A stretch of 64,000 nt of DNA. Origin: Anadara kagoshimensis (lineage: Eukaryota > Mollusca > Bivalvia > Arcoida > Arcidae). Below are positions 1-13,346 of this stretch, piece after piece; position 1 is the first letter of the stretch, and the number at the start of each line of letters is the position of its first letter. Made by a program: the position numbers and the translations under genes. The DNA is taken from positions 23,638,424 through 23,702,423 of the forward strand of contig CM037870.1 of NCBI GenBank assembly GCA_021292105.1, written 5' to 3'. Under the pieces are notes generated by a model, which did no database searches, was not told the origin of the DNA, and saw only the letters and a program-made list of their open reading frames with translations.

Positions 1-1151
1 GACAAACTTTGACTGTTTTTGTAAATAATGAATGTGTTAAGTAATAATCTCTCTTTAATAATGGTTAAGGTTATTTTTAATACTTAAATACATGACATTC
101 TATATTGGTGTATCATCTTTCTAATCAAATTCAAAGCAGTTTGCAAATCAAAGTGATAGCAAAAATAATTTAATGCAGTGAAGCATAGCGGCCACAATTT
201 TATTTTGAAGAATCCAGAGAATGTAATAAGTAATGTAATAAGCAATATAGTACCCCAAACTATGTTGTTACTGCTTGAATCTATTGTAATTGTGAAGCAC
301 GCGGCATACTGACATATCCGCTATTAAGGTAAGATTTTTTCCGTTGTATGATTGTGTATACACATTCTCAGAAAATAGAAATGATGATTTTGGAATAAGC
401 GAAGGTTCGAATTGTAACAATGAATAAAAATCGAGCAAATTATGTCAAGAATTGAAACAGAAATCTAAATAAAATAGTTACACTATGAAGACGGACAAAG
501 AAAACAATAAAGAAAGAAAACAAAAATGCGTATCAAGTATCAATAGAGAAAAAATAAATAGTTAAAATCGTTTTTCAAACTACCAAGCTGCAAAATAGCC
601 ACAGAAGCATTTTTGTACTAAGTTTACAAGAAGGCAAATCGGCAAAATAGACCGAATCAAGTCGACATTTAATCGTGAATTGTTTAAAGTTTATAAGAAT
701 TTCTTTTCTAATGTCAAAATTATACTCTATGTTCCCATATAAATGATTAATCAAAGGGACAGTTATCATGTTATCAGCAATCATTCTTCTACATCATATT
801 TTTCACTTCAATGACATAAGCTGATAAGGTTCATCATACTACTGAAATATATAGGTAGACCTCATCAGTGACCGATATAAATAATGTAATACTTTGTGTA
901 TACCAGACTTTTCTTTGCAAATGGGATAAAATATTAATTATTGTTTTAATTGCGGTATTATTTTATTGCCATCATAACTATTTAAGCTGTGATTTAATAC
1001 TTAATTCAGCTAAAGCAACATAACGGTTTATCATCTTAAGTTGCATTTCCATTGCCAGTACACTAACTTCAAAAGAAAAGAATAATTAAAGTAAACACAA
1101 GATATTCAAACAAGACCTTTTACTTCACATGCGAAGCATTACTTAAAGTAC
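1..1151. other. Intron or 3' flank, no feature seen
   Basis: AT-rich sequence downstream of e47. I see no domain-coding exon, stop-bearing terminal exon or clear repeat. Confidence 0.5.
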
Positions 1152-1256
1152 CTATTTCAGTTGTTGTAGTTGTTGTTGTTGTTTGTATTGTGGGTGTTGT
1201 TCTTGGTTTTTCCGTGACCGGTATCATGGTAGTTAGAAGAGTTGTTTCCCTTGGTT
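1152..1256 (-). CDS. e47: Thr-rich mucin-like linker exon
   Basis: A 105-nt phase 1-1 exon starting EPRETTLLTTMIPVTEKPR and containing a run of eight Thr before EI. Acceptor atcaag, donor gtactt. The Thr run is coded by an ACA/ACT-type triplet repeat that may vary in length. Such stretches are usually O-glycosylated spacers. Last exon seen; the gene probably continues beyond the window start. Confidence 0.78.
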
Positions 1257-1606
1257 CTTGATAATTGAGACAACAAATAACAAAAGACATTATACATGAA
1301 AACACAAACATTAAAACAGACACATAGACAGTCAATGAAAGATACAGGTTTTATTAGATTTTTAGAAATTGAAGTAAGAATAAAGAATGTTTTGTTACAA
1401 ATCACATGTACAGGACTAGGTAAAGGAATATTGATTTAATATATTATCTCTTGTGAGAGGAAAAAAGAGAATATTAGACTTTTTGTCTCTTCAATGCTCC
1501 AATAAATCAAGAGGTTTTTTAAACTGATGCAGGCAATACGTTTTAATAAGGAGAAATTATATTCATCGAAACAATTGAAAGAGTCAGATGCGTGGCTATG
1601 TCGTAC
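1257..1606 (-). other. Intron e46-e47
   Basis: 350 bp of AT-rich intron; nothing recognised. Confidence 0.7.
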
Positions 1607-2179
1607 CTGGGCAGAGTGATTGCAAAATACGTTCAGAAACTCCCTCTAATTCATCAAAACCTTGAACTTTGAAACTATTTTCTGATGCTGGTGGAGAGGC
1701 CATGCCATCCAGTTCTCTTGTATCAGTCAACCCAATACCAATTGAATATATGAAGATTCCATCCCTTCTTGCGTCCTCTGCATTTGGTATTGTCCGTCGG
1801 GAATTGATATTGGATACACCGTCAGTTATTATAATAGCCAAGTTTTGTACATCCTCTCTGTCACCATTTCGTGGTGTGAACATTTCATTTCTCATTTTGT
1901 CGAGTCCTCCTGCCGTATTTGTGCTTCCATACACATAGGGGATGTTATCAATGGCGTCAAATACCTCCGATTTTGTAGAGTATGTATTTAGTTGAAACCT
2001 TACTACAACCCCTGTACTGTAGGTCACTATTCCTACTCTGACATTTCCAGAATCAATGTCATAACCTTGTAATAAGTCCTTCACAAAATTCAAAGTGAGT
2101 TTGAAATTTTTCTTCCCAACACTTGTTGATGAATCAATAATGATGACCAAGTCTACTCTTGCAAATTCACATTCCAATT
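1607..2179 (-). CDS. e46: VWA-A exon, diverged
   Basis: A 573-nt phase 1-1 exon. It starts ELECEFARVDLVIIIDSSTS and ends LQSLCPG. MIDAS intact (DSSTS, GSTNTAGGL, ITDGVSN) and GVSNINSRRTIPNA kept. Edge cysteines present. With e44 it forms the older-looking pair of VWA-A exons at the 3' side. Acceptor tcag, donor gtacga. Confidence 0.94.
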
Positions 2180-4800
2180 CTGAATAAATTACATATATAA
2201 TTTAAAACATTTATATCATAATATTTTATAAATTGTTTAGAATTTTATATTAATTTTGGAATTAAGGTTAACCCGTATATAAATTTTCGGAATATGCATG
2301 CATTATGTATTTAAGTAATCTATAATTAATTAATAATCAAATTTACAAGTTCGCATATGACATCATGTTTTATTTTCAGCCTTTTCCAGGTTAGAAAAAT
2401 AATGAATTGAGACACACTTCTTATATTATAATCTCTCCCTATAATAAATTCTGATAATGATATAAATACTTATGAACAAGGATTATGCACTGAAAAAAAC
2501 GATATATTATATGTTAATATTTTGCTGGTGGTATGTTTGTTTTGTTTAAATAATAACTTTTTGTATTTGTTGGTGTGATTGTAAAGTGAAGATAGAACAA
2601 TTGTACATCCAAGTAACATATACACATACACAACACATACTATTCAATACACACATACACACATAATTGTAGGACATTACACACATATAGAAAGGAAACG
2701 ACATTTGAAATCAGTCATGGCCATAACGTCAGTAATACATGTTTGCGGTAATAAAATATTGTGTCATCGTTTCATCGGTTCTGTTCATGTCAAAATGTCA
2801 CAAAAATGTCAACTATGTTGAGTTTAAAACATTACGACAGAATGGCAATATCTAAAAACTATTACCAGTAAATATATTATTTGATATCAGTTGATTGACT
2901 ACAATTTTCTAATTACATTAATCCATACAGGAATGACAAAATAAAATATTTTGCATGCATGACATCTACTCTGTGACATTATTAAATTGCGTATATTCCT
3001 GGAACAGTTATATTCTGCACATGAGCCGGAACACTATAGTCGTAGAACGGGTAACAAATAGTTTGTTCTATCTATATGCACCACGTGAAAACGCGAGAGC
3101 GACCATGTATCTTTTCTCGAAAATCCGTACGGAAAATCGCGGTTTCGCGGTTTTAAAAATTTCTTTATCGACATATATCCGACTTCTGACAAAAATAGCG
3201 CCGGGCAACCTAGAAACAAATCACTGGTTATTCAAATACTTTATAAAATTATATAACTATTAGTAACAGGATGAATTATAAAACAAATATGAGTTCATGG
3301 ATTACATATTAGGTTCAACATTAAACATATAATACATATAGATTTATAAAATACAATTATATAGGTACATTAATTATATACTGGATTCAACATTAAACAT
3401 AAAGACATGAATCGAATAAGTTGCAGTTGAAAAGAGGTGTATACACAACCGTCATTACAGTTAGCAAAATAAGCTTTTTGGTGTAAAAACACTCAGCATA
3501 TAGCTAGTATATTAAGCAAATGTATTAAAATAAACATGTATAAAATATATAAATGGTCAGCAATTATTGTTAGACATTTATAACACGTATGTGTGATTAT
3601 ATAACATATATTTATAATTAAACACATAATAAAACAATGTTAAACATATATACACACATATATATATATATATAACATTTAGAAAAGAACAATTAAAGCT
3701 TAACACTGATAATTAACACTTAATATTGAACACTTACATTTAACACTTAATGTTAAACACTTTTAACACTTGATTTTAACACTTAATTTCGATGTTTAAT
3801 TTGACATCGTTTAATTATAGTTTTATCACAGACATTTTAATACATCGTGGATTTCAATGAGTATAAATAAAATAGATAAAACAAAGTAATTTGTTGTATA
3901 TACAGTATATAACGGTTACAACATCAATAAAAAAAATTAAAACAACTTCACACATTTGTTAGTAAATCACAAAAATACAACTGAAATTTAGATGGGTTTA
4001 GATGGGATTATTTCAGCTATGTTAGAACAGAACACATTTAAAGCACATCTAAAGGAATTCGGGAAACTGTTGCTGAAATATCCAAGGGATTTGGACAGAT
4101 GTAGTCAGCTGTGTATTGGTAAAGGCAAAAACATTAAAACATCACGCATAACCCTAAAACTGGCATACAGCTTGTAAACACACAACAGAAATGCAACAAA
4201 CAAAAGGTGTTTGATGTTGATGAAATTGAACAGAAGTTATGATTTATAAATATAAATAGATATTTATTTGGTTTCCAACACAAATATTGCGTCAAAGGTT
4301 ATATTAATACCTTTCATTTTTGTTTCATGTGTAGGGGTTTTACATAAAATAACTTAAAGGAAGAAAATTCCATAATACGTAAACGTTTACATATGGCTGT
4401 TTTGTAAACTATCAAAGGAATTCGAAACAAATATTTAGCATAAAATAATTTTGTTTTCCTTATACAAAAATACAATGAAAAATGCATCGTTCTAGATAAC
4501 CTTTATGAAAATTTAATTCAATATAATGACAATAATGGTATACAATACATCGGTTTTTAAGTGGATTTCATTATTGGGGTAAGGTACAATTTGGTGGAAA
4601 ACACGTGTATTCATAATTTTTTTAATAAAATGTGTTGCTTTTCTTAGAAGTACCGGTGGCGTTAAGTATCATGGTACTTAACCAGATACAAAACATAAAA
4701 AGTGTTATACAATTATATGGAATGAAACAGTTAACAAATACTTACAGAAATGAACACAACAACAAAAACAACAATAAAAGCTGACATTCCATAACGTTAC
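2180..4800 (-). other. Intron e45-e46 with simple repeats
   Basis: AT-rich. It holds CA/TA-rich tracts (about 2610-2690 and 3640-3675) and short direct repeats of the type ttaacactta near 3700-3790. A locally CG-richer patch at 3040-3215 is open on both strands but shows no known motif. Confidence 0.7.
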
Positions 4801-4872
4801 CTGGTACAGTTACAATCGGGGGTTCTGGCTCCCTCGTAACTACTGGCTTTGCTGTTGTAGGACGTGGACCAC
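4801..4872 (-). CDS. e45: long Thr/Pro/Val linker exon
   Basis: A 72-nt phase 1-1 exon. It starts GGPRPTTAKPVV and ends EPPIVTVP. Acceptor atgtcag, donor gtaacg. It joins two VWA-A exons without a TSP1 between. Pro/Thr content suggests an extended, possibly O-glycosylated spacer. Confidence 0.8.
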
Positions 4873-5580
4873 CTGACATTTACACATACGAGAAACAACA
4901 AGAAAACAAGAAAGATATATATACATGGATTATATAAACGTTACAACAACAAACAACGTTAACATTGTGACACTTTCGATCAATTATATAAACAACAAAA
5001 TCGCAGTGCACACATAAATTTTACATGTTTTACACAGAAAGAGACATAAATGCCACATAAAATGATTGGCTAAGCATGATGACGGTTAATGATGATTTGT
5101 GGCATAATAAATGATATTTATATATACACTTATATATAGAACTTAAAACGTAACTCAAACAGCCTCTAGTCCAAAAAGTACATGTAGATATGTTTGGACG
5201 ATAGCTGATTATGATAATTATAATTTTTTATATTATAACAGAAAAAGAGAAATTTCCTTTCATTCAATTCTTACTTTCATCATAACAAATAGCAATAATA
5301 AGTGAAGCAAAGTGAATAAAATAACGACAAATAACTAGATGTATTGACATATAAAAAATGGGGAACGCAAGTCTCGTATGAAATCTTTTCAGATTGTATC
5401 CATGATATGAAAGTTTTCCCAGTAATATAACGGCAGAAATTTGACAATGCTGTTGCCAGAACCGCAAAGTCGCGTTGGTCAGTTGGCGAGACTTGCAGAC
5501 CCTGTAGTAAAGTAGAGCTCCTTCTTCACCATACATAGTTAAACAAGCCTATAATGTATAAGTATTTTAAAATTTCTTAC
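4873..5580 (-). other. Intron e44-e45
   Basis: 708 bp, AT-rich; nothing recognised. Confidence 0.7.
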
Positions 5581-6144
5581 CTGGACAAAGAGCTGCAAAC
5601 ACTTGTTCATCTAAGCCTGAAAGTTCATCGAAGTCTGCAACCACAAAACGATTCTTCTCTATAGGCTCTGAAGCCATTCCATCTAATTCCCTCGTATCTG
5701 TTAATCCAATGCCAACAGCATATATATGGATTCCTTCGTCCCTGGCTTGAATAGCTTCCGGTATGGTGCGTCGGGAATTAATGTTCGACACACCGTCAGT
5801 AACTATCATGGCGATATTTTTCGCCCCAGGTCTATCACCATTTGTTGCAGTGAACATATCTGTCCTCATTGTTTCTAGGCCGCCAGCAGTGTTTGTGCTT
5901 CCATACAAATAAGGAATGTTGTCGATGGCAGTAAACACATCTGCCTTGGAACTGTAAGCATTCAGATGGAAATGCACTTTGACCGCAGTACTGTAAGTCA
6001 CTATACCAACCCGGACATTTCCCGAGTCGATATCAGCATTGTTCAGGAAGTCTTTGCAGAACTTAAGAGTTTTGTCAAAGTTATCTTGACCTACGCTTGT
6101 TGAGGAGTCCACGATTATCACCAAATCCACCTGACCGTCGCAAT
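5581..6144 (-). CDS. e44: VWA-A exon, diverged
   Basis: A 564-nt phase 1-1 exon, one codon shorter than the main class. It starts DCDGQVDLVIIVDSSTS and ends FAALCPG. MIDAS complete (DSSTS, GSTNTAGGL, VTDGVSN). Edge cysteines kept. It shares GVSNINSRRTIPEA with the other copies but differs widely elsewhere (FHLNAYSSKADVFTAID). Acceptor ctttag, donor gtaaga. Confidence 0.94.
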
Positions 6145-7225
6145 CTAAAGAAACAAAATACATAACCATTAACCACCGTGGAACATACATGCATCAGGTA
6201 TTGGTAGCCATGACAACTGCTCTCAGTACGGGTCAAGGATTCCATCATAATATATTAAAATTTGTAATATGTTATATTGCATTTTTGAATGGGGTCAAGA
6301 ACAGATGGGCTTTCTCCTACGCATATTTTTTTCTGTAAATGAATTGATCTGTGTAAAGGTTCCCATTTGACACCCATGTTCATTGAAGTTGAGTAGGCGT
6401 TTTCGTCGACATAGGACCCTCCCTAAATTTCAATCCCCTTTTCGGCTACCTTACTTAAATTTCCTCATTTGAAACGGACTTCAAATAACCCTAACCCATT
6501 TTTATGTCAAAATTTAAAATTCTCCTTTTTAATCTTTATCATGTCAAGCGCACCGCCTAATTTTTTTTTTTTTTTTTTTTTTTTTGGTCAACGGTAAGCA
6601 TATTGGCCAACATGTAAACGTTAAACACCGATAATTATCATCATCTAAAGAAGAAATTATCGGCATATAAAGAAGGGGAGAAGGGGAGAGAGGCAATGCG
6701 ACTCGAAAGTACTCGGTCACCAATACCACCCTCGATTTGTAAGGGAGACACGATTTTATTGAATAGCAGGGTATTGCAACCGACCCTTTCAAATTCATCC
6801 CAACTTGAACAACAGCTGGTGAAGCATTAATATAAACACCATGCCCATGAAATCTAAATCGGATCTTTATTTACAACCTCACTTCTCAATACAAGTATTT
6901 ATAGCCTTATTTTGATTGTCGATTTTATCCTTTTCAGCTGACCTTGAAGCTTTATATTTGTTTACCAATATTCCTGACGTATCTTTCTATTAATCTTTAT
7001 GTTTGTGCTGGGAATCAAAAATAATCGTATTTACTTTTTAATGAACCCTTTACACCAACGTGTCTTAGAAGAAAATATTTACGATAAGAAACAGCTGTGG
7101 TGGTATCAAACGTTTACCATCCACAATTATAGTTTCAGACAACACCCATTTGTTATTAACACAAAACCAATTGATTGACAGGTACGAGGTTGTAATAGAT
7201 TGTTAGAAAGTAAAAAATGTATATA

Positions 7226-7469
7226 CAGTACAGGCCTGTCGAAAGTTTAAAGTTACGCTAAGGAATAAGCACCGAATCGACAGCTTATCACGACCCCCAG
7301 TTAGCCATATCGTGGTACTAGTGAGCTTTTCGAAAGCAGTTGTCTATCTCTTGACACCATTAAGACCACTGGGTCTCCATATCTCGGCCACTGATTAAGC
7401 AGCCAAGCTCCGACTTCATTTTAGTGTTTAAAGTGATTAGTTTTTTAAACTTTCGACAGACCTGTTCTG
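7226..7469. mobile_element. MITE with TA target duplication (family B)
   Basis: About 244 bp with inverted ends CAGTACAGGCCTGTCGAAAG and, on the opposite strand, CAGAACAGGTCTGTCGAAAG, flanked by TA on both sides. TA flanks and short inverted repeats fit Tc1/mariner-type MITEs. No coding capacity. Confidence 0.75.
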
Positions 7470-7782
7470 TAATCCGTGTTTCACTGACAATTATCTCAAT
7501 AAGTCAATCAGATATTCGTCAATATGCGGTCAGTAAAAGGTTATTTTGATATAGATAATGCTTTAACTGTTATATCGATGAATATAGTAACTGGAATTGG
7601 CAATAGAATCCAAAGAGGAAATGCGAGTTACGATAGGCCGCCCACGATTTCAATTTTTCAACGCAATATATATTTCTGCTGATGATGGTATATTTGTTTC
7701 ACAGTTATTTATATATAATACGCTATGGTAGAGCTTGTTCTTGATATGTGAACTTTATGTCACGGAGCAAGATGCGTACAAA

Positions 7783-8075
7783 TGACTAGGATTATCAAGG
7801 ACTTGAAAAACTTTTTGACCGTCACCACAATATTGTTGATAAGTATGATTCTCCGTATCGTGAATATTTGACATTCTATAGTTTCATGTTCCTTCATTAT
7901 TGTCATTTTTCATTTCACACATTGCGGGTGTAGCTAGCTAGACAGGAGGTTCTTATCCTTCCAGACCACCCAGTCTCGTTTCCCTCGCATTTTTAACTTA
8001 ATTCGACCGTTATCAAAGTTTTTACTTTTGGGACTTTGATTTGGACCCGTATATTTGTTTTTGATCTTGGCCACA
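7783..8075 (+). repeat. Dispersed repeat family A, copy 1
   Basis: Contains the family landmarks: tgataagtatgat, a tagtttcatgttcc stretch, cgggtgtagctagcta, acaggaggt, then a 3' part resembling tttggac...gtatatttgtttttgat. Near full length. Confidence 0.7.
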
Positions 8076-9907
8076 TTGAATTATTGTACTTTTATCTAAT
8101 TTGAATATGTGAGTAGGAGTATACGTATATCAGTATGTTTACAATTTTATGATCGAACTTTTAACATAATTTGAAATGTTTACTTTTTAAGATATTGTAT
8201 ATAAAAATTCTATTTTATCAGTGACGGTAAAGGGAAAATATATATAAAATGCATTTTATAAATGATAAGAGACTTACTTAAATTACGTTATAAGGTCACT
8301 TTAACAGTTTTATTTTCAATAAAAATAAAACAAACTGAAACTTTGATATTTATAAATAGATGGGTTTTTTTCATTTTTTAATTCAACTAATATTTAAAAA
8401 CACTGTTGGAACATTTAGATACAAACTATAAAGTTCATTAAACCTTTTGATGGTAAATGTAAACATCCCTGCACTTGTTTTACGAGCATACCGCACATGT
8501 ATATGCACGTGTAGAAAATAAAACAGATAAGATATAAATGAATGTGTTTTGTGTTATTGTCAATGGTTTTTAGGTGTTAAGAAATTAAAAAAGAACATAT
8601 CTTAAAGAGTGGCAAGATGATAAATTTCAAATACATATGCGTAAAAGTGTTGATTTTCCCGCATGGTACCTTTTTAGTTTAGTAATGGTGCTATAAAAAC
8701 ATATTTTTAAGTTAAATAAAACTTTATCAAACGTGACGTGAAGCTCAACAAGCAATATTTAGAGTTGTATCGTTAACATCGCGACACATACAAAGATCGC
8801 CGAACTATTGTGGCGCGGCGACTTTTTACATAAGTCGGTTAGCGAAATCATTAACTTATTATAATTACACATCAAATATATCATTTTTCGCGATTTGTTA
8901 AGGTTAACAACTTAACGCATTGATAAATAATCTTAATCAGACGTGATGCCTAAATCGGCATTATTTATTAACGCTGTATCGTTAAAATCGCGAAAACCGT
9001 GATACAAAAGTCGCTGAATCGATGTGACCCGGCCACAATGAATAGAAATCAATAAGAGAAATAATTAGCTAATGTACAATATCAATTTCACGATTTTCGA
9101 ATCTTGACTGCGTAGGTAATAACGTGACCGTCTGATGTAGACTAAAGTCAATTGCAACGTTGTATATCTTATCTTATTGTGGTCGTAAAACTACATGCCT
9201 CGGTATGATTAAACGTCTCATCAACAATGTTTAGCGGTTTTAGCGTTTGTTTACGGCTATGCTTTAAGCGAATTGACACGAGAGTATCTTGATCATCAGC
9301 GTTAGTAATACACCGTACTGATCACTTTCACTGGAAATGCGGACACAAGTTGCCATCAACAGCAAAACATCTCATTGCAACAAGCATTACGAAATCTTTC
9401 CTAGGAAATACATACTATTATGTCTAAAAAGGTTCATTGATGTAAGTCGGGTGTTGACATCACCTCCAAAAAAATTATTTTATGAATGAAAATTACCAGT
9501 ACATTACTTTCACTTCACACTTCCTGTCGGTACATAGGGAGTTAGTAAGCAAAACGGAACAGCTTTTGTTTTACTAAGAATAATTCTCCAATGTTTGGTA
9601 TGAAGGAAAACACAGGTCATGGAAGAATTTATGTTATAACAAATTACGATCACACACCTTCTCGTACTATATTTATTTTTTCGAAGGATAAACATAGTGC
9701 TGTGTTATATTGCACATGACAGGTATCGTCCGTTAATGAAGGCTTCATGACGTAAGATATATACAAAAGCACCATGTGTTATCAAATCCACTGTCAGCGT
9801 TTGTTTGTATTCAATTTTTGTGAATAAATTTGAAAATAATGAGCGGCAAATGATACATGTTATATAAACGAAGCATATCTATCCAATTTTAATTTACATA
9901 TCAAATC

Positions 9908-10195
9908 AAAAACAAACATACTAATCCATGTCCGAATCACAATCTAGAAGCAAAATAAAAACTTTAAAACTGACAAGTTAGGTTAGACACATGAAATTCC
10001 ACCAGGGAAGTGAGGCCGGGTGCTTCGGAAGGGTAAGCACCTCCTGTTTAGCTAGCTACACCCGCCACGTGTGTAATCAAAATTGTGTGAAAGGCACATG
10101 GAACTATGAGACGTCAAATATATGCAGGGCAATCCTGGACACAGACATCAAACTTATCAACCATACTGTGATGACGGCCATAAAACTTTTTGAGA
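9908..10195 (-). repeat. Dispersed repeat family A, copy 2
   Basis: Reverse orientation, near full length: the minus strand reads acttatcaaccatactgtg landmarks reversed, then gcgggtgtagctagctaaac and caggaggtgcttacccttcc. Good reference copy for the family. Confidence 0.75.
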
Positions 10196-10491
10196 AAAGT
10201 TTAAAGAAAAAATTATTTTCTACTCGACAACATACTATCGACTGTTTGCTCATAATGCCAAATTGTGTGACATATCTGGTGATTTTCTGCATAGTTTATC
10301 ATATGATAAACGACAATGTATAGTTGCTCCACTGTTTAATGTCACTCCCGATGACGTCATTTTGTTTTGCCCATTACGTCACTTAGCTATATATGACACA
10401 ATTTCCTATTCATAAACATATTCATTGAGTATTGGTTTGGATAAATGCGTTGATTATTTGGTAGAATAGCATTGTACTATTTATTGAAATA

Positions 10492-10771
10492 CTCTAGAAC
10501 CTCGATTCATTGCCATTTTTTTTGCGTTAAAACAGGCGTTTGGCAATAAATCGGGGGAGAAAAAAAGCTACAGACTTCTGTTCCGATCGATAAGTATGAC
10601 AATTTATCGATGAGCATTATAATGAGGGTTTCATAATTTGTTCAGCAAAGGTTTAGCATTATCGGGGGTTCGGCAATAAATCGAGGTGACATAAAAAAAT
10701 AAAAGACAGAACTTGGGGACCTAACTGTCGAATGATTAAGTTACGGAGGGCATTATAACGAGGTTTTACTG
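10492..10771. mobile_element. pogo/mariner-like MITE
   Basis: About 280 bp with imperfect inverted ends: left ctctagaacctcgattcatt, right (opposite strand) cagtaaaacctcgttataat. Ends of the CAGTAAAACCTCG type are common in pogo/mariner-derived MITEs. No ORF. Confidence 0.6.
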
Positions 10772-10774
10772 ATT

Positions 10775-10930
10775 TTACCAAAAGTATTTAAAATTTGAAA
10801 ACTTAATAATAAAAAGGTTTAACATTATAAATTCATCCCCCTTTAGATGATAATTTACCAAAAGTATTTAAAATTTGAAAAACTAATAATATAAAACTTT
10901 AACATAATAAATTCATTCATCTTTTAAATG
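10775..10930. repeat. Two tandem ~78-bp units
   Basis: The segment beginning ttaccaaaagtatttaaaat occurs twice in a row with small changes, just upstream (plus-strand sense) of e43. Confidence 0.75.
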
Positions 10931-10975
10931 TTAATTTAAACTCTACCTGTATATGATAAATATTGTTTCACTTAC

Positions 10976-10999
10976 CTGATACAGGTGGTGGCGTCGACA
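10976..10999 (-). CDS. e43: VSTPPPVS linker micro-exon
   Basis: A 24-nt phase 1-1 exon, peptide VSTPPPVS, acceptor ttctag, donor gtaagt. Shortened relative of VPVTLPPPVS, in the same place before a VWA-A exon. Flanked by introns of about 3.9 and 4.8 kb. Confidence 0.75.
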
Positions 11000-11732
11000 C
11001 TAGAAAAAAAGAAGTAATACGTATACAAAGACATATTCCAAGGTTGCATGTGTATGTACAATTCATTATGCATGTTAAAAATCACAACAGTATAAAAATT
11101 AATGAATTCCAAAATAAGAAATCAAAAAACGCAAAACCACTTCAAGTTTATCAATGTGTGTGATATATTATATGAAGATAAACCATTGTACATTTCATAT
11201 AGATATCCAAGATCCAGAAATAAACGAAACGAACCAAATATGTATATACCATGTAGATTTCATCGTAATGACGAGCTGTTCTATAATTAATATTTTCACG
11301 ATATTGTGTAGACCAAACTTACTGGCAATCAAGGAATCTGGTTTTTGTCATTTTCATCTCCCAATAGAATTTTGGTTAAAGATCAAAATAGATAACAGTG
11401 ATTGGACGAATTTCAAGTAAAACTCGAGCCAACGTTTTGATTAAAGAGTGACATTAAAGAAATACTTATGCCGTCCAATTGATCAAAGATTGAGAAATTA
11501 TATCATTGTTAGACAAGAGTACAACATGATTATTTATAAGTATTTAGATATATATTATATAGGATTATCAGTATTTGATCTTTGATCTTTATACATAAGT
11601 GGAAAATAATTAATTAGTGCATATAAAAATAAAACATGTTGTTGCAATATCTTGTAACTGTTATCATTATGTTAGCATTTACGTGGTTTTCGTTTAACGC
11701 CGTAAACCTTATGATCAAGGTGACATCGATAG

Positions 11733-11915
11733 TCACCTCGGTGGCTCAGCGGTTGAGCATACGACTCAACAGTTGTTGATCGTAGCTAAGATCCCTGGAC
11801 ACAGGGTTGATTGTCGACTGGCTTTCCTGTCATTTTGAAATCGCTGGGGAAGCGAAATGCTAGTCTGCGACGTGCTGACTTTGTAAGCTAACGCCTTAAA
11901 GTCGTTCCTAGTTTG
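11733..11915 (+). mobile_element. tRNA-derived SINE fragment
   Basis: Starts with a tRNA-like A box (ggtggctcagcggttgagc) and an anticodon-arm-like stretch. The B box is poorly kept (gggttgattg). A non-tRNA body follows. Too degenerate for a functional tRNA gene. Confidence 0.55.
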
Positions 11916-12367
11916 CGCTAGTACAAGTCAAACCATAAAACACAGTCGCACATACCGTGCATACATGAACATGTTAGAGTTAAATAACTTGATCTCGACG
12001 CGAACAGCTGAAACATTGTTAATGCCAATAGAGTCGCATTTCAGTTCGGACGAAATTCTTTTGCGGTTTCCTTCATTGACAGTCTCGATTTCAGTGGAAG
12101 AACCAGAGCGTAAATATAATAAAACTATTAACATTTAGTTCTCGAAGCGTGGAGGAAACAGGGGTCCTAATAAGCCACCTTCTTTCGGTAAAACGACAAC
12201 GTCATCCATACGCGCGTGTTTTTGATCACTTGCCACTGAGGCCCTTATTATAAGGGGGTTTGATGATGAGATGGATTTTAATAGTTCAAAAGGGTGTGGG
12301 TATAAGCGAGGTAGCAAAGTTTTCGCGGAACAATGAAACGATACATTATGTGTTTAATTGTATTGAT

Positions 12368-12515
12368 TCTATTTAGTTCTTAACCTTCCGGAGCACCCGG
12401 TCTCAGTTCCCTGATGGCAGTTTACGTGTTTAACTTAACCTGCCACTTTTCTTAGTTTTAAGTTTGCTTATGGATTTTGATTAGGACCGTGGTTAGTATG
12501 CTTGTTTTGACCAAA
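12368..12515 (+). repeat. Dispersed repeat family A, copy 3 (3' part)
   Basis: Begins near taaccttccggagcacccgg and runs to the gtatgcttgttttgacc end. The 5' half is missing. Confidence 0.65.
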
Positions 12516-13049
12516 TGATCAAATGAAGGATGCTGATTGGGCAAGTGTTTGAGTTCTATATTGTTAAGTTCATGACTGTCGTTATAGCAACGCTGTATAT
12601 ATGTATCCTTGACAACAACGCACTTTTGTGTTTTGCAGACGAGCAATATACTCAGAATACGTGTTACCTTAGAAAAGGAAATGATAACTTACGGGGTAAT
12701 GTCCTCTTTATTCCGTTTTAATGACATTGAACAAAATTTTATTGACATGCATAAAATGCAATGTTGTAATTTTTGTCATATTTATTAGTATCTCGGCTAG
12801 TGCGAAGGACGTTTTTAGCTACAAGTTTACGCGTTTCAAAAATGGGTGGTGTATAATAAATGATAAAATGTATCTGATTCATTGCCGAACATGCTATACG
12901 TTATGTAATTATTTTGGTGCAAGAAATAGATTATTGAGCGATAAATATAGTTTTTGATATTCCAAAATAGACGGTGATAACATTTGTTAAGACAATTACG
13001 CAGTAGTTAAATCATATATATTGCAAGTACCAAAAAGTGTCATAAAAAT

Positions 13050-13080
13050 AGTACAGTCCTCTCTAAAGTTTAAATAACAC
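13050..13080. repeat. MITE-B terminus split by the SINE
   Basis: The stretch agtacagtcctctctaaag resembles the MITE-B end. It continues after the SINE at 13411 with tgagatagcgaatt, which also occurs inside the next MITE-B copy. Confidence 0.55.
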
Positions 13081-13346
13081 CACTGCGGTAGCTCAGTTGG
13101 TAGAGTTCTCGCTCCGTAAGTGGAAGGTCGTGAGTTCTGCCGGGTCTGACCCAAGACTTGAAAGTGGGTAGTGACTGTTCTTTCGGATGGGAACTTGTCC
13201 CGTGTCACGGTGGGCTTGGCACGCTAAAGAACCCTGCTGTATAATGTCATAAGCGCAACGCACAGGCAAAATTTCTGCACCTTCGCCTATAGCTGGCGAC
13301 GTCTCGATATAAGTGAAATATTCTTGACTGGGACGTTAAACACCAT

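Larger units (their letters stand above)
6145..10975 (-). other. Long intron e43-e44 filled with repeats
   Basis: 4.8 kb. It carries a T25 tract (6561-6585), a TA-flanked MITE (7226-7469), two family A copies in opposite orientation and a pogo-like MITE. A diverged direct repeat recurs near 8720-8790 and 8930-9000 (shared cgttaa-atcgcga). Confidence 0.75.

Noticed and set aside
2955..3263. 102-codon plus-strand ORF
   Set aside because: No recognisable domain, locally biased composition, lies in an intron and the opposite strand is also open; chance ORF or repeat relic.
9991..10323. 110-codon plus-strand ORF
   Set aside because: Falls within reverse family A repeat copy 2; repeat-derived.
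13081..13160. Possible tRNA gene
   Set aside because: A and B boxes are present but the stem pairing is poor, it continues into a SINE body with a CT tail, and target duplications flank the whole unit.
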